Counted from the stretch's first letter, positions 18,168 through 27,505 are shown. The stretch: DNA of 64,000 nucleotides from CAIZWU01 sp942492905 (GCA_942492905.1 OW818657.1:1364001-1428000); one strand, 5' to 3'. Translations and numbers: made by a program. The notes: generated from the letters alone by a model not told the origin.

Positions 18168-18168
18168 C

Positions 18169-19428
18169 ATGTCCCTGCGCGATCAGATTCATCAACTCGG
18201 CCGTCAGGCCCTCGAAGCCAGCCGGGGACTCGCGGTCCTGCCCGCTGCCACCAAGAACCGCATCCTCACCGCCATGGCGGAAGCGCTGGAAGCGCGTGCA
18301 GACGAAATCCTCGCGGCCAACGCCAGGGATCTCGAAGCAGGAAAGGCCAAGGGCCTCAGCGCCGCCATGCTGGACCGCCTGATGCTGAATCCCGCCCGGG
18401 TCGCCGCCATGGCTCAGGGCGTGCGTGAGGTGGTGGACCTGCCTGATCCGGTGGGGGAGGAACTCGCGGCCTGGGAACGGCCCAACGGTTTGAAAATGCG
18501 CAAGGTCCGTGTGCCCATCGGGGTCATCGGCATCATTTACGAAAGCCGCCCCAACGTCACCAGCGATGCCGCGGTGCTTTGCTTCAAGAGCGGCAACGCC
18601 ACCATCCTGCGCGGCGGCAGCGAGGCCTTTCATAGCAACACCGCCATCGCTGCCGCCCTCCAGGCCGGGGGCGAGCCTGCGGGCCTGCCGCCGCACAGTA
18701 TCCAGCTGGTGCCTTTTACCGACCGCGAGAGCGTGCAGCACCTCGCGGAGATGAATGAGTATCTCGACCTCATCATTCCGCGCGGCGGCAAAGGTCTCAT
18801 CGAAACCGTGGTGCGCCTCGCGCGCATGCCGGTGATCAAACATTACGACGGCATCTGCCACGTTTACGTCGATGCCACTGCCGACCTGGCCATGGCCGAA
18901 AAAATCCTGCTGGATGCCAAGGCTAAAAAGCCCAGCGCCTGCAACGCCGCCGAAACGTTGCTGGTCCACGAGAGCGTGGCGAAACGCTTCTACCCACAAA
19001 TCATTCCCGTCCTGCAGGTCGCCGGCGTCAAAGTGTATGGCGATGCTTTCCTGATCGGACTTTTCCCTGACGTGGTCCAGCCCGCCACGGAGGAAAATTA
19101 CCGCACGGAGTATCTCGACCTTGCCCTGTCCGTCAAAACAGTCAGCAGCCTCGACGACGCCATCGCCCACATCCGCACCTACGGCTCCAGGCACAGCGAA
19201 GTCATCGTGACGGAAGACCCTGCCAACGCCGCGCGCTTCCTCAACGAAATCGACAGTGCCGTCCTGTTTTGGAATGCCAGCACCCGGTTCAACGACGGCG
19301 GCGAATTCGGCTTCGGCTGCGAGATCGGCATCAGCACCGACAAACTCCACGCCCGCGGCCCCATGGGTCTGCCGGAGCTGACCAGTTACAAATACCAGGT
19401 CACCGGCACCGGCCAGGTGCGGGGGTAA
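18169..19428 (+). CDS. proA: gamma-glutamyl phosphate reductase
   Basis: 419 residues, the family's usual size. It catalyses NADPH-dependent reduction of L-glutamyl 5-phosphate to glutamate 5-semialdehyde, the second step of proline synthesis, in the cytoplasm. Signatures: KVRVPIGVIGIIYESRPNVT, LCFKSGNATILRGGSEA, DLIIPRGGKGLI, and the catalytic Cys258 in KPSACNAAETLLVH. The C-terminus has NEIDSAVLFWNASTRFNDGG and GEFGFGCEIGISTDKLHARGPMG in consecutive order, as in other ProA. The ATG is 1 bp after the stop of the aminopeptidase gene, so the two are co-transcribed; the functional link may be supply or turnover of amino acids. No proB is in the window. Confidence 0.97.
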   Translation: MSLRDQIHQLGRQALEASRGLAVLPAATKNRILTAMAEALEARADEILAANARDLEAGKAKGLSAAMLDRLMLNPARVAAMAQGVREVVDLPDPVGEELAAWERPNGLKMRKVRVPIGVIGIIYESRPNVTSDAAVLCFKSGNATILRGGSEAFHSNTAIAAALQAGGEPAGLPPHSIQLVPFTDRESVQHLAEMNEYLDLIIPRGGKGLIETVVRLARMPVIKHYDGICHVYVDATADLAMAEKILLDAKAKKPSACNAAETLLVHESVAKRFYPQIIPVLQVAGVKVYGDAFLIGLFPDVVQPATEENYRTEYLDLALSVKTVSSLDDAIAHIRTYGSRHSEVIVTEDPANAARFLNEIDSAVLFWNASTRFNDGGEFGFGCEIGISTDKLHARGPMGLPELTSYKYQVTGTGQVRG

Positions 19429-19432
19429 CGGC

Positions 19433-19449
19433 GCGGATTTGTAGTCCGC
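19433..19449. repeat. short palindrome GCGGA-N7-TCCGC downstream of proA
   Basis: The 17-base element GCGGATTTGTAGTCCGC forms a 5-bp stem with a 7-base loop directly after the proA stop. It has no T-run, so it is not a convincing intrinsic terminator. Sequences of this type recur as dispersed palindromes in some verrucomicrobial and planctomycete genomes, but only one copy was noticed here. Confidence 0.35.
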
Positions 19450-19590
19450 CCCGGAGCATCGGCAGAGTCATAAGTTTGGACAACAAAGGCTGCCACTGCG
19501 GACAATAAGGCCAAGCTCCAAAGGCAAGGCCCGGCCTTGCTGGGAAACCTGGAGATTGACGATTTCTCCGTCGGGAGTAATTTGCTCTTC

Positions 19591-20166
19591 ATGTCAGCCG
19601 TCCTCTCTACCCGCGAATTGATCACCTCCGAGGAGTATCTCGCCGGAGAGCTCGTCAGTGAGGAACGGCACGAGTTCATTGCGGGTGTAGTCCATGCGAT
19701 GGCTGGGGCCAGTGCTGTTCACAATACCATAGCGGTCAATCTGGTGGCTTTCCTTCATGGTCACCTCCGCGGAAAATCCTGCCAGCCATTCGGCAGCGAC
19801 ATGAAACTCAGGCTGAATTTCGGTGCCGACACCGTTTTCTACTACCCTGACGCCATGGTGGTGTGCGACCCCACGGATGATGCGACTTACTACCGGGAGC
19901 GGCCCATTCTGATCATCGAAGTTCTTTCTCCGGAGACCGCACGGGTGGACCAGCGCGAAAAGCTCCTCGCCTACCGCACTCTCCCATCGTTGGAAGTGTA
20001 TGTCCTCGTGGATCAGTCCCAATGCCGTGTCACCTGCTATCGCCGCAGCACCGGCTGGACGCCTGAATTCCTCAGCGGTGCGGATGAAGTGCTAGTGGTT
20101 CCCGCTCTCGGGTGGTCGATTCCGCTTCGGGAGATTTACGAGCGCACGGGATTGGCGGGTGGATGA
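19591..20166 (+). CDS. Uma2 family (DUF820) endonuclease-like protein
   Basis: 191 residues from the ATG at 19591 (MSAVLSTRELITSEEYLA); the frame extends 18 codons upstream but that part is atypical. Restriction-endonuclease-like core: ERHEFIAGVVHAMAGASAVHN, then the Asp of YYPDAMVVCDP and the E-x-K-like element LIIEVLSPETARVDQREKL, giving the PD-(D/E)xK pattern of Uma2 proteins. They are abundant in cyanobacteria, planctomycetes and verrucomicrobia, often in many copies, and their biological role is unresolved. The gene follows proA after 160 bp and is convergent with tsaD. No toxin-antitoxin partner is seen next to it. Confidence 0.88.
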   Translation: MSAVLSTRELITSEEYLAGELVSEERHEFIAGVVHAMAGASAVHNTIAVNLVAFLHGHLRGKSCQPFGSDMKLRLNFGADTVFYYPDAMVVCDPTDDATYYRERPILIIEVLSPETARVDQREKLLAYRTLPSLEVYVLVDQSQCRVTCYRRSTGWTPEFLSGADEVLVVPALGWSIPLREIYERTGLAGG

Positions 20167-20203
20167 ATTGGCACGTGAACACTTTTGACCCCCGGGAAGG
20201 ACG

Positions 20204-21235
20204 TTATGCTTTGGCATTGGGTACGCCCAACGCCAAGTTGGGATCAATGTCTGAATCCAGCGATGTGAACTGCCCGGCTTGATAACGCTGGAGGGCGGCG
20301 TAGGCGATCATGGCGGCGTTGTCGGTGCTGTGGGCGGGGGAGGCGAGGTGCAGGGTGAGGCCGGCTCGGGCGCAGTGTTCGGTGAAAACCTGGCGGAGGC
20401 GGGTGTTGCAGCTGACGCCGCCGCTGACGCTGATATGCTGGGCGTTGAGTTCTTTGGCGGCGGCGATGGTTTTGGAAACGAGGACATCGACCACGGCTTC
20501 CTGGAAGGAGGCGCAGAGGTCGGGCAGGCGGCCGGCGGCGTTTTCCCCGAGAGTGGGGAGCAGGTAGAACATGGAGGTTTTGAGGCCGCTGAAGCTGAAG
20601 GCGAAATCGCCGCTGTCCCTCATGCTGCGGGGGAAATCGAAGGCGGCGGGGTTGCCGGTGCGGGCGAGTTTGTCGATTTCCGGACCACCGGGATAGGGGA
20701 GTCCCAGCATGCGCGCGACTTTATCGAAGGCCTCGCCGGCGGCGTCGTCGCGGGTGCGGCCCAATAATGGATAGTCACCAGGGCCGCGCAGGTGGAGGAG
20801 CAGGGTATGGCCGCCGCTGACGATGAGGGCGACGCCAGGTTGGATGCCTTCCGGCTTTCCAAGAAAGGGGGAAAGCAGATGGCCTTCGAGGTGATTGATG
20901 GCGAGGTAGGGTTTGCCGCATGAAAGGGCTAGGGATTTGGCGATGGTATTGCCGATCAGGAGGGAGCTGGCGAGGCCGGGACCGGCGGTGGCGGCGAAGG
21001 CATCGATCTGCGGGAGGGTGACGCCGGCTTCGGTCAGGACCTGGAGGATGAGGGGGCGGATGCGGATGAGATGATTCCGCGAGGCCAGTTCGGGGACGAC
21101 GCCGCCATAGGGCTGGTGATCGGGAATTTGCGAGGAAATGGCGGCCCCAAGGATGCGGCCGGAGCCATCACACAAGGCCACGGCGGATTCGTCGCAGGAA
21201 GTTTCCAGGGCGAGGATCAGAGGGGCAGCGGGCAT
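20204..21235 (-). CDS. tsaD: tRNA N6-adenosine threonylcarbamoyltransferase TsaD
   Basis: 343 residues from the ATG at 21235 (MPAAPLILALETSCDESAVAL). TsaD transfers threonylcarbamoyl from threonylcarbamoyl-AMP to A37 of tRNAs reading ANN codons, with TsaB and TsaE. Signatures: LETSCDESA, PYGGVVPELASRNH, the metal-binding HLEGH at about 112-116 (HMEGH in E. coli), ALIVSGGHTLLLHL, AGEAFDKVARMLGLPYPGGPEI and the C-terminal SPAHSTDNAAMIAY. The S41 protease gene lies 45 bp upstream on the same strand, so the two may be co-transcribed. tsaB and tsaE are not in the window. Confidence 0.97.
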   Translation of the reverse strand: MPAAPLILALETSCDESAVALCDGSGRILGAAISSQIPDHQPYGGVVPELASRNHLIRIRPLILQVLTEAGVTLPQIDAFAATAGPGLASSLLIGNTIAKSLALSCGKPYLAINHLEGHLLSPFLGKPEGIQPGVALIVSGGHTLLLHLRGPGDYPLLGRTRDDAAGEAFDKVARMLGLPYPGGPEIDKLARTGNPAAFDFPRSMRDSGDFAFSFSGLKTSMFYLLPTLGENAAGRLPDLCASFQEAVVDVLVSKTIAAAKELNAQHISVSGGVSCNTRLRQVFTEHCARAGLTLHLASPAHSTDNAAMIAYAALQRYQAGQFTSLDSDIDPNLALGVPNAKA

Positions 21236-21280
21236 GGGAAGGTGGTTTGAACAAAAGGGCACGAAGGCCGGGGAATCCGG

Positions 21281-22576
21281 CTATTTTTTAGCAGGAGCCG
21301 TCACGGCTTTGTAGGCGAGGATGCCGTTGAGGGCGGTGATGGCGCGTTCCAGTTGCCGGTCGCCGAGTTTGGTGAGAGCGGTGGGATCGGGTTGGCTCAG
21401 GGTGCGGTCGCGGAAGGACTCGAAGACCCGTTTTTCCTCCTCGGGGCTCAGCGTGGCGATGAGGTTGGGGATGATGCCAACCCCATGGATCATCTTGTGT
21501 CCGGGGGTGAAATAGCGGGCAGTAGTGAGACGGATGGCAGTGCCCCGGTCACCGGGGATGATGGATTGCACGCTGCCTTTGCCGAAGGTGGTGGTGCCCA
21601 CGATGACGGCGCGGCTGAGGTCCTGGAGGGCTCCGGCGACGAGTTCTGCGGCGCTGGCGCTGTTGTGATTGACGAGGACGGTAATCGGATAGGGGCGGAC
21701 ACGCCGCTGGCGGCCCGGGGTGCGCAAGGCGGGTGGATTGCTGGCGCCGGGGCGGCCTTCGGTGGTGACGACTGCCGTATTGGGCGGGAGAAATTCACCG
21801 AGCACCTCTACGGCGGCATTGAGCAGACCGCCGGGGTTGTTGCGGAGGTCGAAAACGAGGGCCTTCAGGCCCTGGTCTTCGAGTTTATCGAGCGCGTCGG
21901 CGAGTTCGCGGGGACTGGAACTGTTGAACTGGACGAGGCGGAGGTAGCCGATTTTGGCCCCGCTGGTAAGGGTTTCGTCGAGCAGCATGACATCGCGCAC
22001 TGTTTCCTGGCGCAGTACCTCGCGGACCATGGCCACCTCCTGGGTTTCGCGTGTGGATGGGCGGCTGTAGGTCAGCGTCAAGGTCTCGCCGGGCTGGCCG
22101 CGCAGGCGCTGCACGCATTCGAGGTAACTGAGTTTGGCGGTGGGATCGGGGCCTAGTTTGATGATGCGGTCACCGGGCACCATGCCGGCGCGGGCGGCCG
22201 GGCCATCCTCGCGGACGGAGACAATCATCAGGCCGGCGGGCTCGGGGGCGATGGTGAAGCCAACCCCTTCATACGTGGCTTCGCCGCTGTCCTTCATCTG
22301 CTGGAAGACTTCAGGCGACATGAATTGGCTGTGGGGGTCCAATTCAGCGAGCATGCCACGCAGGGCGGCGGCCATGAGTTTGGGGTAGGTGACTTTATCG
22401 GGATCGACGTAGTTCTGGCGGACCGTTTCGAGGACGCGGGTGAGGGTTTCGATTTCGGCGTAGCCGTCGTCGATATCGGCGCGGATGCCCTGCTTTTCCT
22501 CCTGAGCCGCAAGGGGAGAGAATGCCCCCGCGAGCGCGAGGGCCAGGCAGGAGGGGAGGAAGCGGGACATATCCAT
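21281..22576 (-). CDS. ctpA: C-terminal processing protease, S41 family (CtpA-like)
   Basis: 431 residues from ATG 22576 (an in-frame ATG at 22570 is equally good). The frame stays open far upstream only because it runs antisense to the ABC transporter gene. A signal peptide (FLPSCLALALAGAFSPLAAQ) is followed by a helical region, a PDZ domain about 115-195 (YEGVGFTIAPEPAGLMIVSV, GPAARAGMVPGDRI) and the S41 core: ALVFDLRNNPGGLLNAAV, the catalytic Ser in NHNSASAAELVAGAL, and the Lys in GTTTFGKGSVQS. This is a periplasmic serine protease with Ser-Lys dyad that trims or degrades envelope proteins. Divergent from the ABC exporter (135 bp between starts). Confidence 0.93.
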   Translation of the reverse strand: MDMSRFLPSCLALALAGAFSPLAAQEEKQGIRADIDDGYAEIETLTRVLETVRQNYVDPDKVTYPKLMAAALRGMLAELDPHSQFMSPEVFQQMKDSGEATYEGVGFTIAPEPAGLMIVSVREDGPAARAGMVPGDRIIKLGPDPTAKLSYLECVQRLRGQPGETLTLTYSRPSTRETQEVAMVREVLRQETVRDVMLLDETLTSGAKIGYLRLVQFNSSSPRELADALDKLEDQGLKALVFDLRNNPGGLLNAAVEVLGEFLPPNTAVVTTEGRPGASNPPALRTPGRQRRVRPYPITVLVNHNSASAAELVAGALQDLSRAVIVGTTTFGKGSVQSIIPGDRGTAIRLTTARYFTPGHKMIHGVGIIPNLIATLSPEEEKRVFESFRDRTLSQPDPTALTKLGDRQLERAITALNGILAYKAVTAPAKK

Positions 22577-22711
22577 GCGGTTGGCAGAACAAACACCAAC
22601 TGATCCAGGGGGAAAGCAGGGATTCCAGTCGGGGGATCGGAAATTGTCGGGTTGGCGACGCATTCCCGCGTTGACGTCGCGGTCGGGGGGGCGTGAGTCT
22701 GCCTCTGATCC

Positions 22712-24457
22712 ATGAGCACCCTGAGCCGCATTTTCCGTTATACCGCCCATTATCGAGGGCGGGCGCTTCTGGCTTTTCTTCTCGCGGTTTCCGGCACTTT
22801 GCTGGTGCTGGTGATGCCGGCGATGACACAGCGGTTTATCGACGACATCATTCCCAATAAGAAGTGGGACGCGATCTGGCCCACGGCCCTGCTGGCGGTG
22901 GGGGCGATTGCCCTGCGGCAGATTATCTTTACGGTACGGATGTTGAGTAACAACTCTTTCGAGCAGGTGGTAGTGCATGACCTGCGCCGTGAGCTTTACG
23001 ACAAGATCCAGCGGCTGCCGATGAGGTGGTTCGACAACCAGCCGACGGGCGACATCATGACGCGCGTGGGGAGTGATGTGCCGGCGATTGAGAAGGTGAT
23101 CGTCGACAGTATCGACCAGGCTTTGAGCGGGGTCCTGCAGTTTGTCATCGTGTTGGGCTGGATGCTTTACCAGCATGTGGGGCTGACGTTGATCACCCTG
23201 GCTCCCATGCCCTTCGTGGCGCTGGCAACCTGGCTTTATTCGCGTCGGAACGAAGCCCGCTACCGGGCGGCCTCGGAGGCCAGCAGTGCGCTCAACTCCA
23301 TGTTGCACGACAACATTGCCGGGATCCGCCAGATCAAAGCCTACACGGTGGAGCCGCAGGAATTGCTGCGGTTTGACCGGACCAGCACCAAAGTAAAGGA
23401 GGCTCAACTCACCGTGGCTAAAGCCAATGCGATGACATGGCCGGGAGTGTCGCTGATCGCGGAAACAGGAATCGTAGCGATGATGGGGGCGGCAGCTTAC
23501 TGGATTCTCAAAGGGGAAATGAAGGAGGGGACTCTGATGGCATTCTTGGTAGCCTGGGGTTTTTTGTTTGATCCCCTCTCGCGTATCAATCCTCTGACCC
23601 AGACCTTTGTGAACGGCGTAGTCGCCGGAAAACGGGTGTTTTCCATTCTGGATCTGCATGATGAGCCCAATCTGACCGACGGATTGCGGCCTGAAACGCT
23701 GAAGGGATATGTGCAGTTTGAAAACGTCGGATTTTCCTACGCCGACAAGGCTCCGACGGTGAGTGGGATCAATGTGGAGGCGCTGCCGGGCCAGACGATT
23801 GCCTTTGTGGGGCCGACGGGGGCGGGGAAGAGCACGCTGCTGAATCTGCTGACCCGGTTTTACGAATGTGATGAAGGGCAGATTCTGATCGATGGGACGC
23901 CGCTGACGGAATTGTCCAAGGAGTGGCTGCGGGACAATATTGGTTATGTGACCCAGGAGAGTTTCCTGTTCAACGCCAGCATCCGGGAGAATCTGGTGCT
24001 GGCCAAGCCGGACGCGACGGATGAGGAATTGTGGGCGGTGCTGACGGCGGCGAATGCGGATGGTTTTGTCAGACGGCTGGATGAAGGTTTGGATTCGGTG
24101 ACCGGTGAGCGGGGCACCAAACTGAGCGGCGGGGAACGGCAGCGGCTGTCGATTGCGCGGGCGCTCCTGAAAAATCCACCGATTCTGCTATTGGATGAGG
24201 CCACCAGTGCGGTGGACAACGAGACGGAGAAATTGATCCAGCAGGCGCTGGACCGGCTGCGCAGCCAACGGACGTCGTTTGTGATCGCGCACCGGCTGAG
24301 CACGGTGCGGGATGCCCATCTGATTTGTGTGATGGAACGCGGGCGGATCATTGAATCCGGACGGCACGAGGAACTACTGGAAGAGGGGGGCCTTTATGCA
24401 CGGCTGGCTTCCACGGGATTCAAGGAGGAGAAGAAGCCGGCGGTGGTGGAAGGGTAA
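22712..24457 (+). CDS. ABC exporter, fused membrane and ATPase domains (MsbA-like)
   Basis: 581 residues. The transmembrane domain (about 1-320, six helices, including LLAFLLAVSGTLLVLVMPAM) is followed by a nucleotide-binding domain with Walker A GPTGAGKST at 367-375, Q-loop YVTQES, signature LSGGERQRLS, Walker B ILLLDEAT and switch His in VIAHRLS. The single-chain TMD-NBD half-transporter of this size works as a homodimer, like MsbA (lipid A) or other lipid and drug exporters. The coupling-helix sequence RLPMRWFDNQPTGDIMTRV is typical of the family. The substrate cannot be decided from sequence. The 3' end overlaps the convergent acyltransferase gene by 38 bp. Confidence 0.92.
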   Translation: MSTLSRIFRYTAHYRGRALLAFLLAVSGTLLVLVMPAMTQRFIDDIIPNKKWDAIWPTALLAVGAIALRQIIFTVRMLSNNSFEQVVVHDLRRELYDKIQRLPMRWFDNQPTGDIMTRVGSDVPAIEKVIVDSIDQALSGVLQFVIVLGWMLYQHVGLTLITLAPMPFVALATWLYSRRNEARYRAASEASSALNSMLHDNIAGIRQIKAYTVEPQELLRFDRTSTKVKEAQLTVAKANAMTWPGVSLIAETGIVAMMGAAAYWILKGEMKEGTLMAFLVAWGFLFDPLSRINPLTQTFVNGVVAGKRVFSILDLHDEPNLTDGLRPETLKGYVQFENVGFSYADKAPTVSGINVEALPGQTIAFVGPTGAGKSTLLNLLTRFYECDEGQILIDGTPLTELSKEWLRDNIGYVTQESFLFNASIRENLVLAKPDATDEELWAVLTAANADGFVRRLDEGLDSVTGERGTKLSGGERQRLSIARALLKNPPILLLDEATSAVDNETEKLIQQALDRLRSQRTSFVIAHRLSTVRDAHLICVMERGRIIESGRHEELLEEGGLYARLASTGFKEEKKPAVVEG

Positions 24458-26219
24458 GCAGGAGGGCTGGTTTCAGTAAGTTGGCACCGTGGGTCGAGAG
24501 ATGGACCGAGTCGTGGAAGAGGGACTGACCGGTGGGGGATTGGAAGATCAGGCTGCCGTCGGGGTGGGTGAAAAACGGGTCGATGTCGATGATGCTGACG
24601 CCGGGGGAAGCGAGGGATTTTATGGTTTGATTGAGGCGCTGGCGGAGGGTGCGGTCGGCCGGGGATTCGAAGAAAGGCGGGCGGTTGCCCTGGCGGATGG
24701 CGGAGCGGGTAGCGGCCGGGGGAAGCAGTGGTGGCTGGGTGAAGAGGATGATTTTACCGGCGTGGGGTTGGATGGCTTGGAGCGTCAGGGCGAGGCGGTC
24801 AGGGTCCTGCTGGAGCTTGTAAATCCAATGGCAGGCCAGCAGGACGATGGCGGGTTTTTCGCGGCGGATGGTATCGAGGGTGCGCTGGAAGAGTGCTGAT
24901 GACGGGCCCTGCCTGGTGGCGAGCGGATCTTCTCCGGCTGTGCTGAGGATGATCAGATTCAGGCCGCGCTGGGTGGCGAGGTCGCGGGCGAGTTGCCCAT
25001 ACATGGAGCCTTGGCTGTCGCCCATCAGCACGAGGGTGCCGCGCGACTGAGGGGCGGGAATGACAAGGGCTCCCTGAGAGCCATTGGAGGCATCAAGGTA
25101 GTGACGCCGATGGATGGAGTAGCCGAGCGGGGCCAGCAGGGCGAGAGTGGTGCCAAGGAGGAGAAACGGGGACCAACGGCGGCGGGGTTGATTCAGCCAG
25201 GCGCGGGCGGGTTGCTCGATGAAGTGATGGCAGGCCGTGGCGGTGAGGAGGGTGAGAAGGATTTTGAGGACCAACCGGGTGAGGGGGCTTTGATAGAGCA
25301 GGGAGTAGTCGATGAAGGAAAAGACCGGCCAGTGCCAGAGGTAGAGGGAGTAGGAAAGGCGTCCGGTCAGGACGAATGGTTTTGCGGAGAGGACGCGGTG
25401 CACCGGGCCGCTTTGGCTGTAGCGGATGACCGCAGCGGTGCCGAGGACGGGGAGGAGGGCTTGCCACCCGGGAAAGTGGGGGCCTTCCTGAAGCACCAGA
25501 AAACTGGCCAGGATGGCAGCCAGACCGCCGAGGGCGGGGAGGTGGGAAGGAGAGCCCTGGGACGGCGGGCGCGGGGCGGCGTGCAGGGCGAGCAGACTGC
25601 CGGCGAGCATTTCCCACGCCCGGGATGGCAGGAGGTAAAAGGCGTGGATGGGCTTGGTCGCGGTGAGGAACAGGCAAGTGGCAAAACTCATCAGGACCAC
25701 CAGCCAGGTGAGGAGGAGGCGGCGGTGGGGTGGGGTTTTGAGGAGCAGGGCGAAGAGGAAAGGAAAGATCAGATAGAATTGTTCCTCGACCGAGAGGGAC
25801 CAGGTGTGCAGGAGCGGCTGGGCATCGGCGGAGAGTTGGAAGTAGTTTCCCTGACCGAGCAGATGGAAGTTGGCGATGGAAAGGAGAGCGGCGGAAAAGG
25901 CGGCTCCGGCGGAGGCGTAGTCCCAGCTGGAATAGCAAAACTGCGCCGCCAGCAAGGTGACCAGCGCCATGGCGAGGAAGGCCGGGAAAATCCGTGCGAT
26001 GCGGCGTTGATAGAAAGTGCGGAGCTGGAGACGGCCGGCGTCGTGATCGCGCTGCAGGATGGAAGTAACGAGGTAACCTGACAGGACAAAAAACACATCC
26101 ACGCCCGCAAACCCGCCCGGCAGCCACGTGGCGTCCAGATGGAACAGCAGCACCGCCACCACTGCGATGGCGCGGAGGCCGTCCAGTTCCGGACGATAGT
26201 GATGCAGCGCGGCGGGCAT
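24420..26219 (-). CDS. OafA/YrhL-type acyltransferase with C-terminal SGNH domain
   Basis: 599 residues. N-terminal acyltransferase-3 domain of about 10 membrane helices: YRPELDGLRAIAVVAVLLFH, GVDVFFVLSGYLVT, FYQRRIARIFPAF, LLHTWSLSVEEQFYLIFP (catalytic-region His/Glu residues) and LSYSLYLWHWPVFSFIDYS. After about residue 370 a periplasmic SGNH-hydrolase-like domain follows, with LVLMGDSQGSMYGQ and the D-x-x-H block FHDSVHLSTHGANLL near the C-terminus. Enzymes of this layout O-acetylate LPS O-antigen, peptidoglycan or other surface glycans. Convergent with the ABC exporter gene, overlapping it by 38 bp. The acceptor is unknown; the glycosyltransferase clusters elsewhere in the window make a surface-polysaccharide role reasonable. 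Confidence 0.92.
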   Translation of the reverse strand: MPAALHHYRPELDGLRAIAVVAVLLFHLDATWLPGGFAGVDVFFVLSGYLVTSILQRDHDAGRLQLRTFYQRRIARIFPAFLAMALVTLLAAQFCYSSWDYASAGAAFSAALLSIANFHLLGQGNYFQLSADAQPLLHTWSLSVEEQFYLIFPFLFALLLKTPPHRRLLLTWLVVLMSFATCLFLTATKPIHAFYLLPSRAWEMLAGSLLALHAAPRPPSQGSPSHLPALGGLAAILASFLVLQEGPHFPGWQALLPVLGTAAVIRYSQSGPVHRVLSAKPFVLTGRLSYSLYLWHWPVFSFIDYSLLYQSPLTRLVLKILLTLLTATACHHFIEQPARAWLNQPRRRWSPFLLLGTTLALLAPLGYSIHRRHYLDASNGSQGALVIPAPQSRGTLVLMGDSQGSMYGQLARDLATQRGLNLIILSTAGEDPLATRQGPSSALFQRTLDTIRREKPAIVLLACHWIYKLQQDPDRLALTLQAIQPHAGKIILFTQPPLLPPAATRSAIRQGNRPPFFESPADRTLRQRLNQTIKSLASPGVSIIDIDPFFTHPDGSLIFQSPTGQSLFHDSVHLSTHGANLLKPALLLTLPPPPASSPP

Positions 26220-26286
26220 GGGGTGGATCTCCAGGAAAGGATGCCGCCGGTTTTTACATGGCGGGAGGGAATGGGAACGGCTTCAC

Positions 26287-26320
26287 AAAAAAGCGCCTGC
26301 CCCGGGGTGGGGCAGGCGCT
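26287..26320 (-). terminator. rho-independent terminator of ilvN-ilvC
   Basis: Perfect 12-bp stem AGCGCCTGCCCC at 26292-26303 with its complement at 26309-26320 and a 5-base loop. On the minus strand it is followed by an uninterrupted T-run (26292 down to 26287). It lies about 37 bp after the ilvC stop. Confidence 0.88.
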
Positions 26321-26356
26321 GGAAGGAAACTCACAGGCGGGAGGCCCGTAATGCTT

Positions 26357-27385
26357 TCACTTGTAGCTGGCCTGGCTGCCTTTGATGTCGCGCTTCTTGA
26401 CCCATGGCATGAGGGCGCGGAGTTTGGCACCGGTTTTTTCGATGGGGTGGTTTTCGCCTTCCTTGAGGAGACGGTTGTAGTTTTTGTAGCCACCTTCGTA
26501 TTCCTTGATCCATTCCTTGGCGAATTTGCCGGATTGGATGTCCTTGAGGGCGGCCTTCATGCGCTTCTTGACACCGGCGTCGATGATCTTGGGTCCGACA
26601 TGCACGTCGCCCCACTTGGCGGTTTCGGAGATGGAGAAACGCATCCCGGCGATGCCAGCTTCGTTCATGAGGTCGACGATGAGCTTCAGCTCATGGAGGC
26701 ACTCGAAGTAGGCCATCTCAGGGGAGTAGCCGGCTTCCACGAGGACTTCAAACCCGGCCTGGACGAGGGCGCTGGCGCCACCGCAGAGGACGGTTTGTTC
26801 GCCGAAGAGGTCGGTTTCGGTTTCTTCCTTGAAGTCGGTTTCGATGACCCCGGCACGGGTGCCACCCACGCCCTTGGCCCAGGCGAGGGCGGTCTTCTTG
26901 GCCTTCTTGCTGGGGTTTTGATAGACGGCGATGAGGGCGGGGACGCCTTTGCCTTCGGTGAACTGACGGCGGACGATGTGGCCGGGGCCCTTGGGGGCGA
27001 CGAGGATGACATCGACATCAGCCGGTGGCACGACGGTCTTGTAGTGAATGGCGAAGCCGTGGCTGAAGAGGAGGGTCTTGCCCTTCTTCAGGTGGGGGGC
27101 GATGTCCTTGTTATAGACGGCGGGAATCTTGGTGTCGGGAACGGCGACGAAGATGACGTCGGCCTTCTGGACGGCGGTGGCGGTGTCCACGACTTCAAAG
27201 CCGAGGTCCTTTGCGACGGGGATGGATTTGCTGCCGGCGTAGAGGCCGATGATGACCTTGGCGCCGCTGTCCTTGAGGTTGAGGGCGTGGGCGTGGCCCT
27301 GGGAACCGAAGCCGATCACGGCGAGGGTTTTACCTTTGAAGAGGGCGAGATCGGCGTCTTTGTCCGTGTAAACTTTGGCGGGCAT
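26357..27385 (-). CDS. ilvC: ketol-acid reductoisomerase (NADP+)
   Basis: 342 residues, class I (short) KARI. It isomerises and reduces 2-acetolactate and 2-aceto-2-hydroxybutyrate to dihydroxy acids in valine, isoleucine and leucine synthesis, with Mg2+ and NADPH, in the cytoplasm. Signatures: TLAVIGFGSQGHAHALNLKDSG (shown in part: GFGSQGHAHALNL), a cofactor loop GLYAGSKSI, DVILVAPKGPGHIVRRQF, ETDLFGEQTVLCGG with the metal-binding Asp/Glu, and SETAKWGDVHVGP near the C-terminus. Upstream on the same strand is ilvN, and a strong terminator follows. The ATG at 27385 gives the canonical N-terminus MPAKVYTDKDADL. Confidence 0.97.
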   Translation of the reverse strand: MPAKVYTDKDADLALFKGKTLAVIGFGSQGHAHALNLKDSGAKVIIGLYAGSKSIPVAKDLGFEVVDTATAVQKADVIFVAVPDTKIPAVYNKDIAPHLKKGKTLLFSHGFAIHYKTVVPPADVDVILVAPKGPGHIVRRQFTEGKGVPALIAVYQNPSKKAKKTALAWAKGVGGTRAGVIETDFKEETETDLFGEQTVLCGGASALVQAGFEVLVEAGYSPEMAYFECLHELKLIVDLMNEAGIAGMRFSISETAKWGDVHVGPKIIDAGVKKRMKAALKDIQSGKFAKEWIKEYEGGYKNYNRLLKEGENHPIEKTGAKLRALMPWVKKRDIKGSQASYK

Positions 27386-27472
27386 GAAGTGTGGTGTTAG
27401 TTAGGGTGAATGGGGAGGGTCAGGGAAGGGAGTTTCCGGGGAAAGGGCAGGGGCCGTTTCCGGAAAGTTGAA

Positions 27473-27495
27473 GGCCCGTCTTTATCAAACGGGCC
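27473..27495 (-). terminator. possible weak hairpin between ilvN and ilvC
   Basis: A 7-bp stem GGCCCGT (27473-27479) with ACGGGCC (27489-27495) sits about 10 bp downstream of the ilvN stop. On the minus strand it is followed only by TTCAACTTTCC, so it would be an inefficient terminator or an RNA-processing/stability element inside an ilvN-ilvC transcript. Confidence 0.35.
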
Positions 27496-27505
27496 CGGGG
27501 AAAAA

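Noticed and set aside
15399..18170. 923-residue minus-strand frame
   Set aside because: It is exactly antisense to the M1 aminopeptidase gene with its zinc motif; composition (His/Arg/Gly-rich) is not protein-like.
18037..19350. 437-residue minus-strand frame
   Set aside because: Antisense shadow of proA with its catalytic-Cys motif.
22577..23659. N-terminal extension of the S41 protease frame
   Set aside because: It runs antisense to the ABC exporter; the signal peptide at 22576 marks the true start.
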